The position numbers were made by a program, and so were the translations under genes. Shown here one piece after another: positions 35,026-44,103 of a stretch of DNA of 64,000 nucleotides. The notes under the pieces were generated by a model. That model had not been told where the DNA came from and searched no databases. It saw nothing but the letters and a program-made list of their open reading frames with translations. Within the stretch, counting starts at the first letter, position 1. The number at the start of each line of letters is the position of its first letter. Source of the DNA: Leptospiraceae bacterium (GTDB taxonomy: Bacteria > Spirochaetota > Leptospiria > Leptospirales > Leptospiraceae); NCBI GenBank assembly GCA_024233875.1, contig JACKPB010000003.1:248001-312000 (forward strand). The letters run 5' to 3'.

Positions 35026-35244
35026 CTATATCTTTCCCAGATTTCGTTTTGTTAAATCAGACAGTCCTGAAGAAAACCAACTTCCATCCTGAACTTTTTC
35101 TCCCTCAAAAGCTTCGGATAGGTATTCTTCGAATGTCTTACCAAAATTAGCACTCTTTACTTCCTTTTGTTTGAAGTCCTGACCTGCCAGACCTCCCTGC
35201 TTCCTTCGGTAGTAAACCGGATACTCTAATGATTTAATTACCAT
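35026..35244 (-). CDS. Small soluble protein, 72 residues, function unknown
   Basis: The protein is basic and glycine-containing (YYRRKQGGLAGQDFKQKEV, FGKTFEEYLSEAFEGEKV). It has no signal or membrane segment. A very good ribosome binding site (GGAGGG, about 6 bases) precedes the ATG, and a dedicated hairpin terminator follows the stop, so it is a convincing monocistronic gene although I do not recognise the family. The start MVIKSLEYPVYYRR suggests a short strand before a basic turn. Upstream, 35245-35400 is AT-rich and probably carries the promoter. Confidence 0.7.
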   Translation of the reverse strand: MVIKSLEYPVYYRRKQGGLAGQDFKQKEVKSANFGKTFEEYLSEAFEGEKVQDGSWFSSGLSDLTKRNLGKI

Positions 35245-35483
35245 AGTGTCCCTCCGTTTCCTTTATATTAGACGACATAATATTTTTTAATAAACAATAA
35301 TTTAGAATTTTTATAAAAAAAGTTAAAAAAACTTCTAAAGTTATTGCTTTCCTTTTGATATCCAAAAGAACTACACATCCATTTAGTTATCATATCTTCC
35401 GGGAAACTAACTTTTTGTATAGTCTTTTTTTTATCTGAGAATAGATTACACCGGAGTCAGGACAGAATACGGAGTTTTCAAAA

Positions 35484-35518
35484 TTTTTTTTAATTTTTTT
35501 TCCGAAAAAATTTTTTTT
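35484..35518 (+). promoter_or_regulatory. Three T8 tracts upstream of an envelope gene pair
   Basis: Runs of eight T occur at 35484-35491, 35494-35501 and 35511-35518, the last preceded by six A. They lie 26-60 bases before the start at 35544, within the likely promoter or leader. Such tracts can slip during replication and change promoter spacing. Confidence 0.4.
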
Positions 35519-35543
35519 CAGCCATTTTTAGAACCCTATAGAT

Positions 35544-36452
35544 GTGAAAAAAATTCTTGTCGGTTTCTTAATTAGCTCTTCGCTATATGCTGAGGATCTC
35601 AATCGATTTCCCCACTACCGGTGGGAGAAAGGGATGGGATGGAATTCAGGTCTTATCGTCGCAAAATCACCGGGTCTGACCCTCGGTACCTCCCTTCCGG
35701 GCTTTCCCCTCCTATCTCTATCCGGACAATATCTACATCCATCAAAGGACTCTTCTCTGAGCCGGAGATTGATCCTTAGCTTTCATCCCGGTGTATTTCA
35801 ATTCTCCATTTCCAGAGGGTTTCACGAAGAGTACATGACCTCCGGCTCTATCGGAATTCGTCTTTCCAACCAAAAGAGATTTGAGATCCAACATTCCTTT
35901 TCACAGAGCACCGGACAGAAGCAAATAGCCTTTCATTCTCAAATTGGGTATCCCATCGGATTCGGAGTCTCTGTATTTCAAAATACTCTCGATGGAATCA
36001 AATCGTATGAGGGAAGAGTTTCATTAGAATACACTTGGGATCATTTTTCTGCTTATTCCGGATCGCATCTCTCGCCCGAGAAAGAAATTTCTAAATCTGA
36101 AGTTCTGAGTTCCTTGACCTATTTCAACCAACCCGATCAGAGACCCTATCTCACCCGAACCCCCCATCCGGACACAGGCAAAAAAGACAGAAGGAACTAT
36201 CAATGGAAAAAGCCATTGTACCGAAAGTTTTTTCATCGTTTGACTCCCAAAAAGAAGTACATAAAACCATTTCCCGGCTTTGTACTCGCTGAACTTCTCA
36301 GGAAAAAAATTCCTATCCGTGAAGCCCTTCTTCTCGTTCGGGTCGGTAAGGACAGAGAGAAGTATGAGGCACTTCTCAAAACTCTACCCAAAGAAACCCA
36401 AAAACGTTGTCGTTCTTTAGAACTCTCCAAACAACCCCGGAGAAAAAAATGA
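35544..36452 (+). CDS. Exported protein, barrel-like N-terminal part with basic C-terminal tail
   Basis: The 302-residue frame starts with GTG (an overlapping ATG at 35542 is out of frame) and has a short signal peptide MKKILVGFLISSSLYA. Residues about 20-190 alternate polar and hydrophobic residues with glycine and aromatics (GSIGIRLSNQKRFEIQHSF), as in outer membrane strands. From about 195 onward the protein is strongly basic (KKDRRNYQWKKPLYRKFF, TPKKKYIKPF) and probably helical (LAELLRKKIPIREALLL). That mixed architecture is unusual. No family is recognised. The next gene overlaps its stop by ATGA, so the two are coupled. No ribosome binding site is visible. Confidence 0.6.
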   Translation: MKKILVGFLISSSLYAEDLNRFPHYRWEKGMGWNSGLIVAKSPGLTLGTSLPGFPLLSLSGQYLHPSKDSSLSRRLILSFHPGVFQFSISRGFHEEYMTSGSIGIRLSNQKRFEIQHSFSQSTGQKQIAFHSQIGYPIGFGVSVFQNTLDGIKSYEGRVSLEYTWDHFSAYSGSHLSPEKEISKSEVLSSLTYFNQPDQRPYLTRTPHPDTGKKDRRNYQWKKPLYRKFFHRLTPKKKYIKPFPGFVLAELLRKKIPIREALLLVRVGKDREKYEALLKTLPKETQKRCRSLELSKQPRRKK

Positions 36453-37699
36453 AACTCAAGTCATTCGTCGGATTTCTTTTTTCAGTCTCCCTACTGGCGG
36501 AAGGAGAATGGAAGTTAGGAGGTGGATCTGAGTCTCTACAATCTTCCTATCTCTATAAAACTGAGAAAAGTAAGGACTATCTTTTTATTGAAAAGAAATT
36601 TGAGAACTCGGGAAAGCTGACCTTAGAAAATAGGAACCGAAGATTCCTCGGATCGGGTGAATGGAAGAATCAATACCTGTATCTTTCCTTAGGACATAGG
36701 TACAAACCCCTCCCCGGATTTTCTTTCCTTAAGGATCCCGACTACTACTCGGCCTTTCAATCTCCCAAAACCGGATTCATAGACCAACCTCTCCTCCCTT
36801 CTCTTTTTGCAGGCTTGCATCATTCAAAATGGTTTGGTGCGGGAGTATTCATGGCAAAAAATTTTGCTGAAAAGCGGGCTGGATTCTACTTTCACTCTCC
36901 GGAAAAAGAAGTGGGTCTTGCCTTTAGTCCGGAGTTGAATCTGGGCTACCACTCCATCCACTCACAGAAGAAAATTTTTCCCGGAAAACTTCATACCTCT
37001 CTCAGTTCGGAATGGATGGGAGATCGAAAAAATTATTTCGGATTTTCCCATATCAAACTTTTCTCCCCCTCTCTCTCCAATGAGTTCTTACTCAGCGGAT
37101 ACAGAGAAGGAACCGGATACTTCCTGAGCCGGGAAAACAATGCCATCCGTTCTCAGGTAGATCCCTCCGCTCTTTACCTCAGATTTCGAACCTACCATCA
37201 CAATCAATTGTCAGGAATGGTGTACAAAACCCCGGAGTCTGAGGAGAGATTCATTCGAGCCAGATTTGCCCTCTTCCAAACCAAAAACTGGGGATTGGGT
37301 CCCGGGGTCGGAGTCCAGGAATTGATCTCTGAAACTCAGGAAAGGACTGGGAATGTTCAAGCTTTTTTAGGATACTTGAATCCCCGTCAGGAATTTCTCA
37401 CTCTTATCGAATTCAGAGAAAATTCTGATAGGATGATCGAGGGAAAGTACGCACAAAAATTTGGTGGTGGGTGGAAGCTGGAAGTCTCTTCTCAGTGGAA
37501 CCATTCAGAAAATCGACTCAATAGTTTCTATGAACAGTGGTTTTTGGATAAGAATATCAATGTGATGTCTACGGACAGAGTGATGATTTTGAAGATAAAA
37601 CTATCCTCACCTTATTTGGTACTAAACTGGAGTGCTTCGAGAAAGAAGACCGGAGAGGACTTTTTCTATATGAATCTCCAGTTTCAATACCAATTTTGA
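36449..37699 (+). CDS. Probable outer membrane beta-barrel protein
   Basis: From ATG 36449 the protein has 416 residues, signal MKLKSFVGFLFSVSLLA, then repeated amphipathic strands with aromatic girdles (YLYLSLGHRYKPLPGF, GAGVFMAKNFAEKRAGFYF). It ends in FFYMNLQFQYQF, a terminal Phe typical of BAM substrates. The start is preferred over 36407 because GGAG lies about 8 bases upstream and the ATGA overlaps the stop of the preceding gene. Its ligand or role is unknown. It is convergent with the PBP gene (9 bases between stops). Both genes of the pair are probably surface or periplasmic partners. Confidence 0.68.
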   Translation: MKLKSFVGFLFSVSLLAEGEWKLGGGSESLQSSYLYKTEKSKDYLFIEKKFENSGKLTLENRNRRFLGSGEWKNQYLYLSLGHRYKPLPGFSFLKDPDYYSAFQSPKTGFIDQPLLPSLFAGLHHSKWFGAGVFMAKNFAEKRAGFYFHSPEKEVGLAFSPELNLGYHSIHSQKKIFPGKLHTSLSSEWMGDRKNYFGFSHIKLFSPSLSNEFLLSGYREGTGYFLSRENNAIRSQVDPSALYLRFRTYHHNQLSGMVYKTPESEERFIRARFALFQTKNWGLGPGVGVQELISETQERTGNVQAFLGYLNPRQEFLTLIEFRENSDRMIEGKYAQKFGGGWKLEVSSQWNHSENRLNSFYEQWFLDKNINVMSTDRVMILKIKLSSPYLVLNWSASRKKTGEDFFYMNLQFQYQF

Positions 37700-37708
37700 G
37701 TGAGGATC

Positions 37709-40159
37709 TCAATCATTTTTAGATTTGAAGTATCTGCCTTTTTTACCGATTTCTTCGTCGGTGATCGCCATTTCCCTCTGAAGGAAATCACGAAAGTCCA
37801 TAGTCTTGGAATGGTCCCTGTCTCCATCGCATTGTCTATCCCCTTTGTAAGCCTTTGTGACCCCATTTTCTGTGATCGGCTTGAGGTAGTAGTTGGAGAT
37901 TGTAGGACAGACTCCCGGTTTGGGTGAAAGTCCATTGTATGCACAGGTCCCCCCCGCTATCACACCTTCAGGAACCGGGTCCTTTCCATTTTCATCAGTG
38001 AAGTCCGGATATTCCTTACCCTCATACCAACGTCTGTAGATGTGACCCCAGATCGGTGCGGCAATCAGAGCCGCAGTCATTCCCCTACCCAGTGAGATAG
38101 AGTTCTTGTCGTAACCTATCCAGACCACTGTGGTGTATTTGGGATCAAAGCCACAATACCAGGCATTGGTGTAGGAACTGGTGGATCCTGTCTTCCCCCC
38201 GGCTTTCCCGTGATAGTTTGCCCAATCTTTGTTTCGGAGTGCTGTAGAGGGAGTTCCATTGTCAGCCACATTTTGAAGAAGCTTTCTGACGATATAGGCA
38301 GAGGATTCTGGAATGACCTGAAGTTCACCCTTATCGGACTTCTCAGCCAATTGCTTACGTATTTCAGTTTCTTTATTGTAGATGGTAGATCCGCTCTGAT
38401 CGATGATGTATCGGAGAGTGAAAGGAATTACATCCCTTCCTTTATTAGAAAATATGGAATATCCTAGAGCCATTTCATAAGGACTCAGTTCGGCCACTCC
38501 CAATGCAAGTGTAGGATTTTTTACCAATCGATTGGGACCGAGCTTCATCAATCGGGAAGCGAAATCAATGATGGCATCTTCCCCCACCCGATAGAGGACC
38601 TGAACGGAGACGATATTGAGAGAGAGGGCAAGAGCCCTGGAAGCAGGAATCATCCCCATGTACTGACCCGTGATCCCTTCCGGAGCCCAGCTCTGTCCCT
38701 CATCCGAGATAGAGGTGATCGGTGCATCCATGAGCCCGGTTCCCGTACCTATGACCCGTTCATGGATGGCGGCCCCGTACACAAAGGGTTTGAAGGCCGA
38801 ACCTGTCTGACGTCGGGCAAGCATGGCTCTATTGAATTGGTTTTTTGGAGTGAACTTGGTTCCCCCAACCATGACCTGAATGTAGCCGGTAGCCGGTTCG
38901 ATGGTGATGACCGCTCCTTCCACATGGAGGTTCTTAGTGAAAATAGCAGTGCGTTTCCGAAATTCGCCTATGGCTGAGGCTTCATTTTCGATCGGTGAGG
39001 TGATGGAGAGAATGTCAAGAGACTCGATGAGTTCATTTTCCAGAGCTACACGGAAATTGGCACTGTCATCAAACTTAGAGATGTCCAGACCGGCAACAGG
39101 AAACACAGAACCCAGAAGGTTGTAGATCGAGACCAATGAGGTGTCGGCTCCTCCTTTGTAGGAGAGACTGGCTCCGAAAGAAGTCTTGTCATAAGAAACC
39201 AGAGCTTTCAAAAGTTCTTCTTCGGCGATTTCCTGTTTGGAAATGTCCAGGGTTGTGTAGACTTTCAGCCCACCTGTGTAGACCAATTCATCCCCGAGTT
39301 CCTTGATCAATTGCTTTCGGATGTGCTCTGTGAAGTAAGGAGCCCGATCTAACTTGGTTCCCCAGGTCGAGCTGGAGGGTGATTTTGTGATGACGATCGG
39401 CCAGTACTTTTCCCAGAAAGCATCATGAACCTCGTCCACCTGATCTTCCGGAAAGAAGCCATTCTCAACCATGAGATTCAGGATCATCTTATGAGCCCGT
39501 TTGGCCTGCATGGGATTCTTAAAAGGAGAGTACTGGACGGGTGCCTTGGGGAGACGGGCCAGCAATGCCCCTTCTGCTACATCTAAATCTCTTACATCTT
39601 TCGAAAAGTAGACCGATGCGGCTGAGGAAAGACCTGTGGTTCCATGCCCCAGATAGACCAGATTGAAGTAGATCTCGAGAATTTCTTCCTTGGAGTATTC
39701 CTGTTCGATCTGGAGGGTGAGAAGGGCTTCGATGAATTTTCTTGTAAAACTCTTTTTGGAATTCTTTAGAATCCGTTTGGACAATTGCTGGGTGATGGTG
39801 GATCCCCCCTGCTTGATCTTCATGTGAATCACATTGACCCAGGCCGCACGGAGGATGGCCAGAAAATCGATACCGAAATGATTGTAAAAATTGGTATCTT
39901 CTACGGAAAGAAAGGCATTGACTACATGGGGAGGAATGTCCTGAAATCGGAGAAGCTCCTGTTTGTGACGGTAGAGCTCTGCGAATGGAATCCCGTTGAT
40001 ATCGTAGAGACGGGTAGGAGTGGTCGGTTGATAGGAAGTGAGAAGGTTGAGCTGCTCTCCCCGGTTTACTTCGGAGAGGATGAATCCAAAAAAAAGTCCT
40101 CCGATAAGAGAAATGAGGATGAGAATGATTCCGCTCTTATAACCTCTTCTCGGGTTCAT
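37709..40159 (-). CDS. Class A penicillin-binding protein (transglycosylase/transpeptidase, PBP1A type)
   Basis: The 816-residue inner membrane enzyme has one N-terminal anchor helix (about 9-30). The GT51 transglycosylase domain (about 55-230) shows the catalytic Glu87 in SVEDTNFYNHFGID, GGSTITQQL and the KxxE/LExYLN-like EILEIYFNLVYLG. The transpeptidase domain (about 390-720) carries SxxK (GSAFKPF, Ser454/Lys457), SxN (SLNIVS) and KTG (GGKTGSTSSYTNAW). It polymerises and cross-links peptidoglycan. All catalytic residues are intact. Its ATG overlaps the stop of the upstream metallo-hydrolase gene by 4 bases, so the two are coupled. No lipoprotein activator is adjacent. Confidence 0.95.
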   Translation of the reverse strand: MNPRRGYKSGIILILISLIGGLFFGFILSEVNRGEQLNLLTSYQPTTPTRLYDINGIPFAELYRHKQELLRFQDIPPHVVNAFLSVEDTNFYNHFGIDFLAILRAAWVNVIHMKIKQGGSTITQQLSKRILKNSKKSFTRKFIEALLTLQIEQEYSKEEILEIYFNLVYLGHGTTGLSSAASVYFSKDVRDLDVAEGALLARLPKAPVQYSPFKNPMQAKRAHKMILNLMVENGFFPEDQVDEVHDAFWEKYWPIVITKSPSSSTWGTKLDRAPYFTEHIRKQLIKELGDELVYTGGLKVYTTLDISKQEIAEEELLKALVSYDKTSFGASLSYKGGADTSLVSIYNLLGSVFPVAGLDISKFDDSANFRVALENELIESLDILSITSPIENEASAIGEFRKRTAIFTKNLHVEGAVITIEPATGYIQVMVGGTKFTPKNQFNRAMLARRQTGSAFKPFVYGAAIHERVIGTGTGLMDAPITSISDEGQSWAPEGITGQYMGMIPASRALALSLNIVSVQVLYRVGEDAIIDFASRLMKLGPNRLVKNPTLALGVAELSPYEMALGYSIFSNKGRDVIPFTLRYIIDQSGSTIYNKETEIRKQLAEKSDKGELQVIPESSAYIVRKLLQNVADNGTPSTALRNKDWANYHGKAGGKTGSTSSYTNAWYCGFDPKYTTVVWIGYDKNSISLGRGMTAALIAAPIWGHIYRRWYEGKEYPDFTDENGKDPVPEGVIAGGTCAYNGLSPKPGVCPTISNYYLKPITENGVTKAYKGDRQCDGDRDHSKTMDFRDFLQREMAITDEEIGKKGRYFKSKND

Positions 40160-41109
40160 AAATCCAGAACCATACCTTCCCTTGCCAGAATAAGCTCCAG
40201 AGGTGCTCCTCCAAGATGGCGTTTGTGTTCAATGACTTCATCTAAAATGTCGAAAACTTTTCTATCATTGTAGGCAGGTTCGTGGTGGGTCATGACTAAC
40301 TTCTTGATTCCCCAAATGGTAGCACAATTCACTGCCATAGTATAAGATGTGTGGCCCCAGTCAAACTTTGCAAAGGATTCATCCAGAGTGTACTGAGAGT
40401 CCAAAACCAAAACATCCACACCACCGAAGAATTGAGACATATTTCGAATCATGTCCAGATCATCGCCGGTGAACTCAGCGTCAGTGGCAAATATGAATTT
40501 CTTACCTTTTTCTTCAAATTTGTATGCATAAGAACCACCCGGATGCTTAAGAGGGTGGAAGGAGACTTTCATCCCGTCTTCAAACTCTATGACCTCGTCT
40601 TTCTGCAAATGATGAAATTTCTTAGTGGAAGCAGTGCCGTGAAATGGCATGGGGAAGAATTCTTTAACCTGCTGATAGATCATCCTGGCTTCTAGATCTT
40701 CATAAGGAGATCGAAAATTGATGAGATTGCCGGGAACATAGACCGGTTTGAAAAATGGCAATCCAGCGATGTGATCCCAATGAGTGTGGGTAAAAAAGAG
40801 GTCAAGGACACCTTTTCCTTTTCCGAACTCAGTGCGTATGAGCTCATCTCCGGCTACTCTTCCACCGGTCCCACAATCTACCATATAAACATGTCCGGCG
40901 TCTGAAGTGACGGTGATGCAGGTGGTGTCACCACCCACAGTGTACTTCAAATGATCGGGAAGTTTGTTTATGAAATCATCCAATTGATCCTGGGAAGTAA
41001 TGTGGCTATCTATACATCTTTCCACAATTTCTCTAATTTTTTCAGAATATGCCTGATTGGTAAGAGGTGCCGCCAGGGAGCCTCTCACTCCGTATAACTT
41101 TATTTTCAC
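40156..41109 (-). CDS. MBL-fold metallo-hydrolase
   Basis: The 317-residue cytosolic protein of the metallo-beta-lactamase fold begins with a GTG start and KIKLYGVRGSLAAP, a start seen in phosphodiesterase-like members. Metal ligands: HTHWDHIAG (about 110-118), His in HPLKHPGG, Asp in FATDAEF, and His in VMTHHEPAYND. These are complete, so it should be an active Zn- or Mn-dependent phosphodiesterase/hydrolase. The GGDTTCITV and DCGTGGR segments resemble the cyclic-nucleotide phosphodiesterase and PhnP branches; the substrate is unknown. It is translationally coupled to the downstream class A PBP gene, hinting at a cell envelope or second-messenger connection, though that is inference. Confidence 0.85.
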   Translation of the reverse strand: MKIKLYGVRGSLAAPLTNQAYSEKIREIVERCIDSHITSQDQLDDFINKLPDHLKYTVGGDTTCITVTSDAGHVYMVDCGTGGRVAGDELIRTEFGKGKGVLDLFFTHTHWDHIAGLPFFKPVYVPGNLINFRSPYEDLEARMIYQQVKEFFPMPFHGTASTKKFHHLQKDEVIEFEDGMKVSFHPLKHPGGSYAYKFEEKGKKFIFATDAEFTGDDLDMIRNMSQFFGGVDVLVLDSQYTLDESFAKFDWGHTSYTMAVNCATIWGIKKLVMTHHEPAYNDRKVFDILDEVIEHKRHLGGAPLELILAREGMVLDL

Positions 41110-41195
41110 AGTAACCTGGTTCTCAATATAGATTTTCTATTTTCACCATTTTAAATTCTATTTTACTTTTTACAAGTTATATATATTTTTTGCAT

Positions 41196-42017
41196 ATGTC
41201 ATCGATGGGAAATAATTATCAATACCAGATTCGATTCGGACCGGCTTTCACACCGATCGTAAAAGCTCTGGTCATTCTGAATTCTGCCATTTTTTTACTC
41301 TTTATCATTCTGGATTCAATGAATTTAAGCGGGATCAAGCTATTTTTCATGCTCGACTCGAATAAAGTAAACCAGTTTTACATTCACCAATTGATTACCT
41401 ATTCCTTTCTGCATGCGGGTTTTTTCCATCTTCTTTTCAATATGCTGACCCTGTGGATGTTCGGAAGTGAATTGGAAGCCCTCTGGGGAAGAAGAAATTT
41501 TCTAGCTTTTTATCTCTTCTCCAGTCTCGGAGGGGGAGTTTTGACCTGGTTGGTGAATTTTTTCTATCCTCAGGGATTGGTTCTCGGTGCCTCCGGTGGA
41601 GTGATTGGAGTTATGGTAGCCTATGCATTGATCTGGCCAAACCGGGAAGTTCTCTTCATGCTCTTCTTTCCGATCAAGATCAAATATGTCATTCTCATCA
41701 TTCTCTTTCCGATGATGCTCTTTTCCGAAAAAGACAATATTGCTCACATTGCTCATCTCGGAGGGGCTTTATTCGGACTGATTTACTTTTACCTGCATCG
41801 AAAGTACAGGTTTGATTTTGATTCGCTTTTCAATCTGGATGATTTCATCCGCAGAAGAAAGTTCAAAATGTACCAGGAAGAAATGAACAACCGCCTGAAT
41901 GTCAAAGATAGAGTGGATGAGCTCCTAGACAAGATTTCCAAAAAGGGATACAATTCTTTGAGCAGGCAGGAAAAGAAATTCTTAAATGATGCTTCTTCCA
42001 AGTACTATAATGATTGA
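41196..42017 (+). CDS. Rhomboid family intramembrane serine protease
   Basis: From ATG 41196 the protein has 273 residues with six membrane helices (about 22-210) and a soluble C-terminal tail. Rhomboid features: the first-loop WxRR-like LWGRRNF, HxGxFHLLFNM (LHAGFFHLLFNML), the catalytic Ser in GASGGVIG and the catalytic His in HIAHLGGALFG. It cleaves membrane-protein substrates within the bilayer. The C-terminal 70 residues (RKFKMYQEEMNNRLNVKDR) are charged and helical, as in many spirochaete and proteobacterial rhomboids. TTG 41190 and ATG 41205 are alternative starts; no ribosome binding site is clear. It is divergent from the metallo-hydrolase gene. Confidence 0.92.
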   Translation: MSSMGNNYQYQIRFGPAFTPIVKALVILNSAIFLLFIILDSMNLSGIKLFFMLDSNKVNQFYIHQLITYSFLHAGFFHLLFNMLTLWMFGSELEALWGRRNFLAFYLFSSLGGGVLTWLVNFFYPQGLVLGASGGVIGVMVAYALIWPNREVLFMLFFPIKIKYVILIILFPMMLFSEKDNIAHIAHLGGALFGLIYFYLHRKYRFDFDSLFNLDDFIRRRKFKMYQEEMNNRLNVKDRVDELLDKISKKGYNSLSRQEKKFLNDASSKYYND

Positions 42018-42074
42018 AAAAAGGATTTCCGTATCACAATACGAATCGTACCTTAGGAGTTGATTTCAGAGTAA

Positions 42075-43187
42075 ATGAATTTGAATTCTCTTATTCATTT
42101 CTATGAATCGGGGGCAACCTTCCTTGCCCTCGTGATCGCTCTCGGATACAGTCTCTCTAAAGAAAAACAACCTCTTAAATCGATCCTCTCCTTTCTTTAC
42201 CTTTCCCTTTTTTTTCTTCTTCTCTCCACATCGGTTCTACCGGACAGGAGAATCTATTCCTATCCCTTTCTCTTCTCCCTTCATCTTCCCTTTCTTTTTG
42301 CCATCGGACCTCTACTTTACCTTCTTTCCATCTATCTGGCAGACAAAGAAAAAGTGAACTCGAAAGTTCATCTTTTCTATTTTCTTCCTATGCTCCCTGC
42401 CACTCTGGTTTTGATTTACATCCAAATGTCTTCTGAGGCTTACAAACTCCAACTCATTGACAATATCTACACAAGAGAGCAAGTGACACCCGCGGCATTA
42501 GTGCTCTTTCTCTCTCTTGTCTACTTAGGATTTTTTTTGGTTAGGTCACTCTATCTTTTCTACTTTCTCTTTACAAAAAACCTTCTCAGGAATGAAGAAT
42601 CAGCCAGAATCCTGTTTACTGTGGTTCTCATTTCTTTTTTTACCTGGAGTTTTTCCATACTTTCGATTCTTACCAATCATCTTCTTTTGGTTCAAATCAA
42701 CGTCTTACTCCTCTCGACTCTGGTTGTGTTCAGCTTTTTTTTACAGTTCAAATATCCGAACTTTCTGAAAGATCTCGATGATGTAGTTCGGAAGGAAAAG
42801 TACAAACGAACCCTACTTTCCCATCTGGATCTGGAAGATTTGGAAATGAAACTGAAGAAACTCCTGGAAGAAGAAAAAATTTACAGGGATGATGAGATCT
42901 CCCTTCAGAGTCTTGCAATCGAATTGAACCTGAATCCGCATCAACTCTCGGAATATCTGAATCAAAACCTGGGTTTGAATTTCTTCAGCCTGATTCACAA
43001 GCACAGAATTCAGGAAGCCAAAGATCTCCTCTCTTCCGATCCGGATTCCACAATTCTCTCGATCGCTTACCGGGTGGGATTCAATTCCAAATCTTCCTTC
43101 CACACCGCTTTTCTCAAAGATACGGGAATGTCGCCTTCTGAATTTCGAAAAAAAGTTCGAATTGATAAATACAAACGCAAAAATTAG
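42075..43187 (+). CDS. AraC-family regulator with membrane-embedded N-terminus
   Basis: The 370-residue protein has about seven hydrophobic helices (residues 10-235) followed by a short charged linker and a C-terminal AraC-type double helix-turn-helix (about 265-365; LSEYLNQNLGLNFFSLIHKHR, and near the end ILSIAYRVGFNSKSSFHTAF with TGMSPSEFRKK). This design links a membrane sensor directly to DNA binding. Its target may be the adjacent fatty acid hydroxylase gene, which starts 72 bases downstream on the same strand, but no operator could be identified. AGGAG lies 15 bases before the ATG, a long spacing. Confidence 0.88.
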   Translation: MNLNSLIHFYESGATFLALVIALGYSLSKEKQPLKSILSFLYLSLFFLLLSTSVLPDRRIYSYPFLFSLHLPFLFAIGPLLYLLSIYLADKEKVNSKVHLFYFLPMLPATLVLIYIQMSSEAYKLQLIDNIYTREQVTPAALVLFLSLVYLGFFLVRSLYLFYFLFTKNLLRNEESARILFTVVLISFFTWSFSILSILTNHLLLVQINVLLLSTLVVFSFFLQFKYPNFLKDLDDVVRKEKYKRTLLSHLDLEDLEMKLKKLLEEEKIYRDDEISLQSLAIELNLNPHQLSEYLNQNLGLNFFSLIHKHRIQEAKDLLSSDPDSTILSIAYRVGFNSKSSFHTAFLKDTGMSPSEFRKKVRIDKYKRKN

Positions 43188-43259
43188 ATAGGATTTATCA
43201 ACTCGGACGACAATCCGGGGTTTTTCGTTTAGAATGGAAGGCAGATCAGGAGGTCTTTT

Positions 43260-44090
43260 ATGACGGATTCTATAGAGCTGAACTCTCTCACTCTCGTGAA
43301 AGTGTATCTTATCAACTACTCACTTCTTTTTGTTCGATACCTTATCTTTGCCGGATTGGCATATACTTTCTTTTGGGTTTGGAAGAAGAAAAAGTTTCAA
43401 CCCTACCGGATTCAAAAAAAGTTTCCTTCCCGTGCCTCGATTCTGACGGAATTCAAGTACTCAGCGTCTACATTTCTGATTTTTAGTTTGGTGGGTGTGG
43501 GGATATTTATCGGAAAGCAAATGGGTTGGACGCGTATCTACAATGATGTTTCCGAATACGGATGGGGTTATTTGGTTTTCAGTTTGATAGCTACGATTCT
43601 CATTCATGATACCTATTTCTATTGGGCACATAGAATGATGCACCACAGACTTCTCTTCAAAAAAGTCCATCTGGTTCACCATCTCTCCACCAATCCTTCC
43701 CCCTGGGCATCCTTTTCTTTCCATCCTTACGAGGCTGTCCTCGAAGCAGGAATTCTTCCCCTTATAGTTCTCATTCTCCCCATCCATCCGATAGCGATTC
43801 TTCTCTTTATTCTTTATATGACAATGATGAATGTTCTCGGACATTTGGGATATGAGTTTTACCCCAAGCATTTTGTGAAAAGTCCCGTTTGGAATTGGAA
43901 CAATACTTCAGTTCACCACAATATGCATCACAAAAAGTTCAATTGCAACTACGGACTGTATTTCAATTGGTGGGATAAGATTTGCAATACAAACCATCCC
44001 GAATATGCAGATGAATTCGAGAGAGTCGTATCCGGCAGGCTGATAGAAACTTCTGAAGAATCCGGAGTGACTCTGAAAACTGCCGCTTAA
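43260..44090 (+). CDS. Fatty acid hydroxylase / sterol desaturase family membrane protein
   Basis: The 276-residue protein has four to five membrane helices and the di-iron histidine boxes of the family: HDTYFYWAHRMMHH, HLVHH, HP in SFHPYEA, and HHNMHHKKFNCNYG. It should hydroxylate or desaturate a lipid at the membrane using iron, oxygen and an electron donor; the substrate is unknown (fatty acid, hopanoid or sphingoid-like lipid). AGGAGGT about 6 bases before the ATG is a near-perfect ribosome binding site. The AraC-type gene just upstream may regulate it. It is convergent with the lipoprotein gene at 44104. Confidence 0.9.
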   Translation: MTDSIELNSLTLVKVYLINYSLLFVRYLIFAGLAYTFFWVWKKKKFQPYRIQKKFPSRASILTEFKYSASTFLIFSLVGVGIFIGKQMGWTRIYNDVSEYGWGYLVFSLIATILIHDTYFYWAHRMMHHRLLFKKVHLVHHLSTNPSPWASFSFHPYEAVLEAGILPLIVLILPIHPIAILLFILYMTMMNVLGHLGYEFYPKHFVKSPVWNWNNTSVHHNMHHKKFNCNYGLYFNWWDKICNTNHPEYADEFERVVSGRLIETSEESGVTLKTAA

Positions 44091-44103
44091 ATCGAAAAGT
44101 GGA

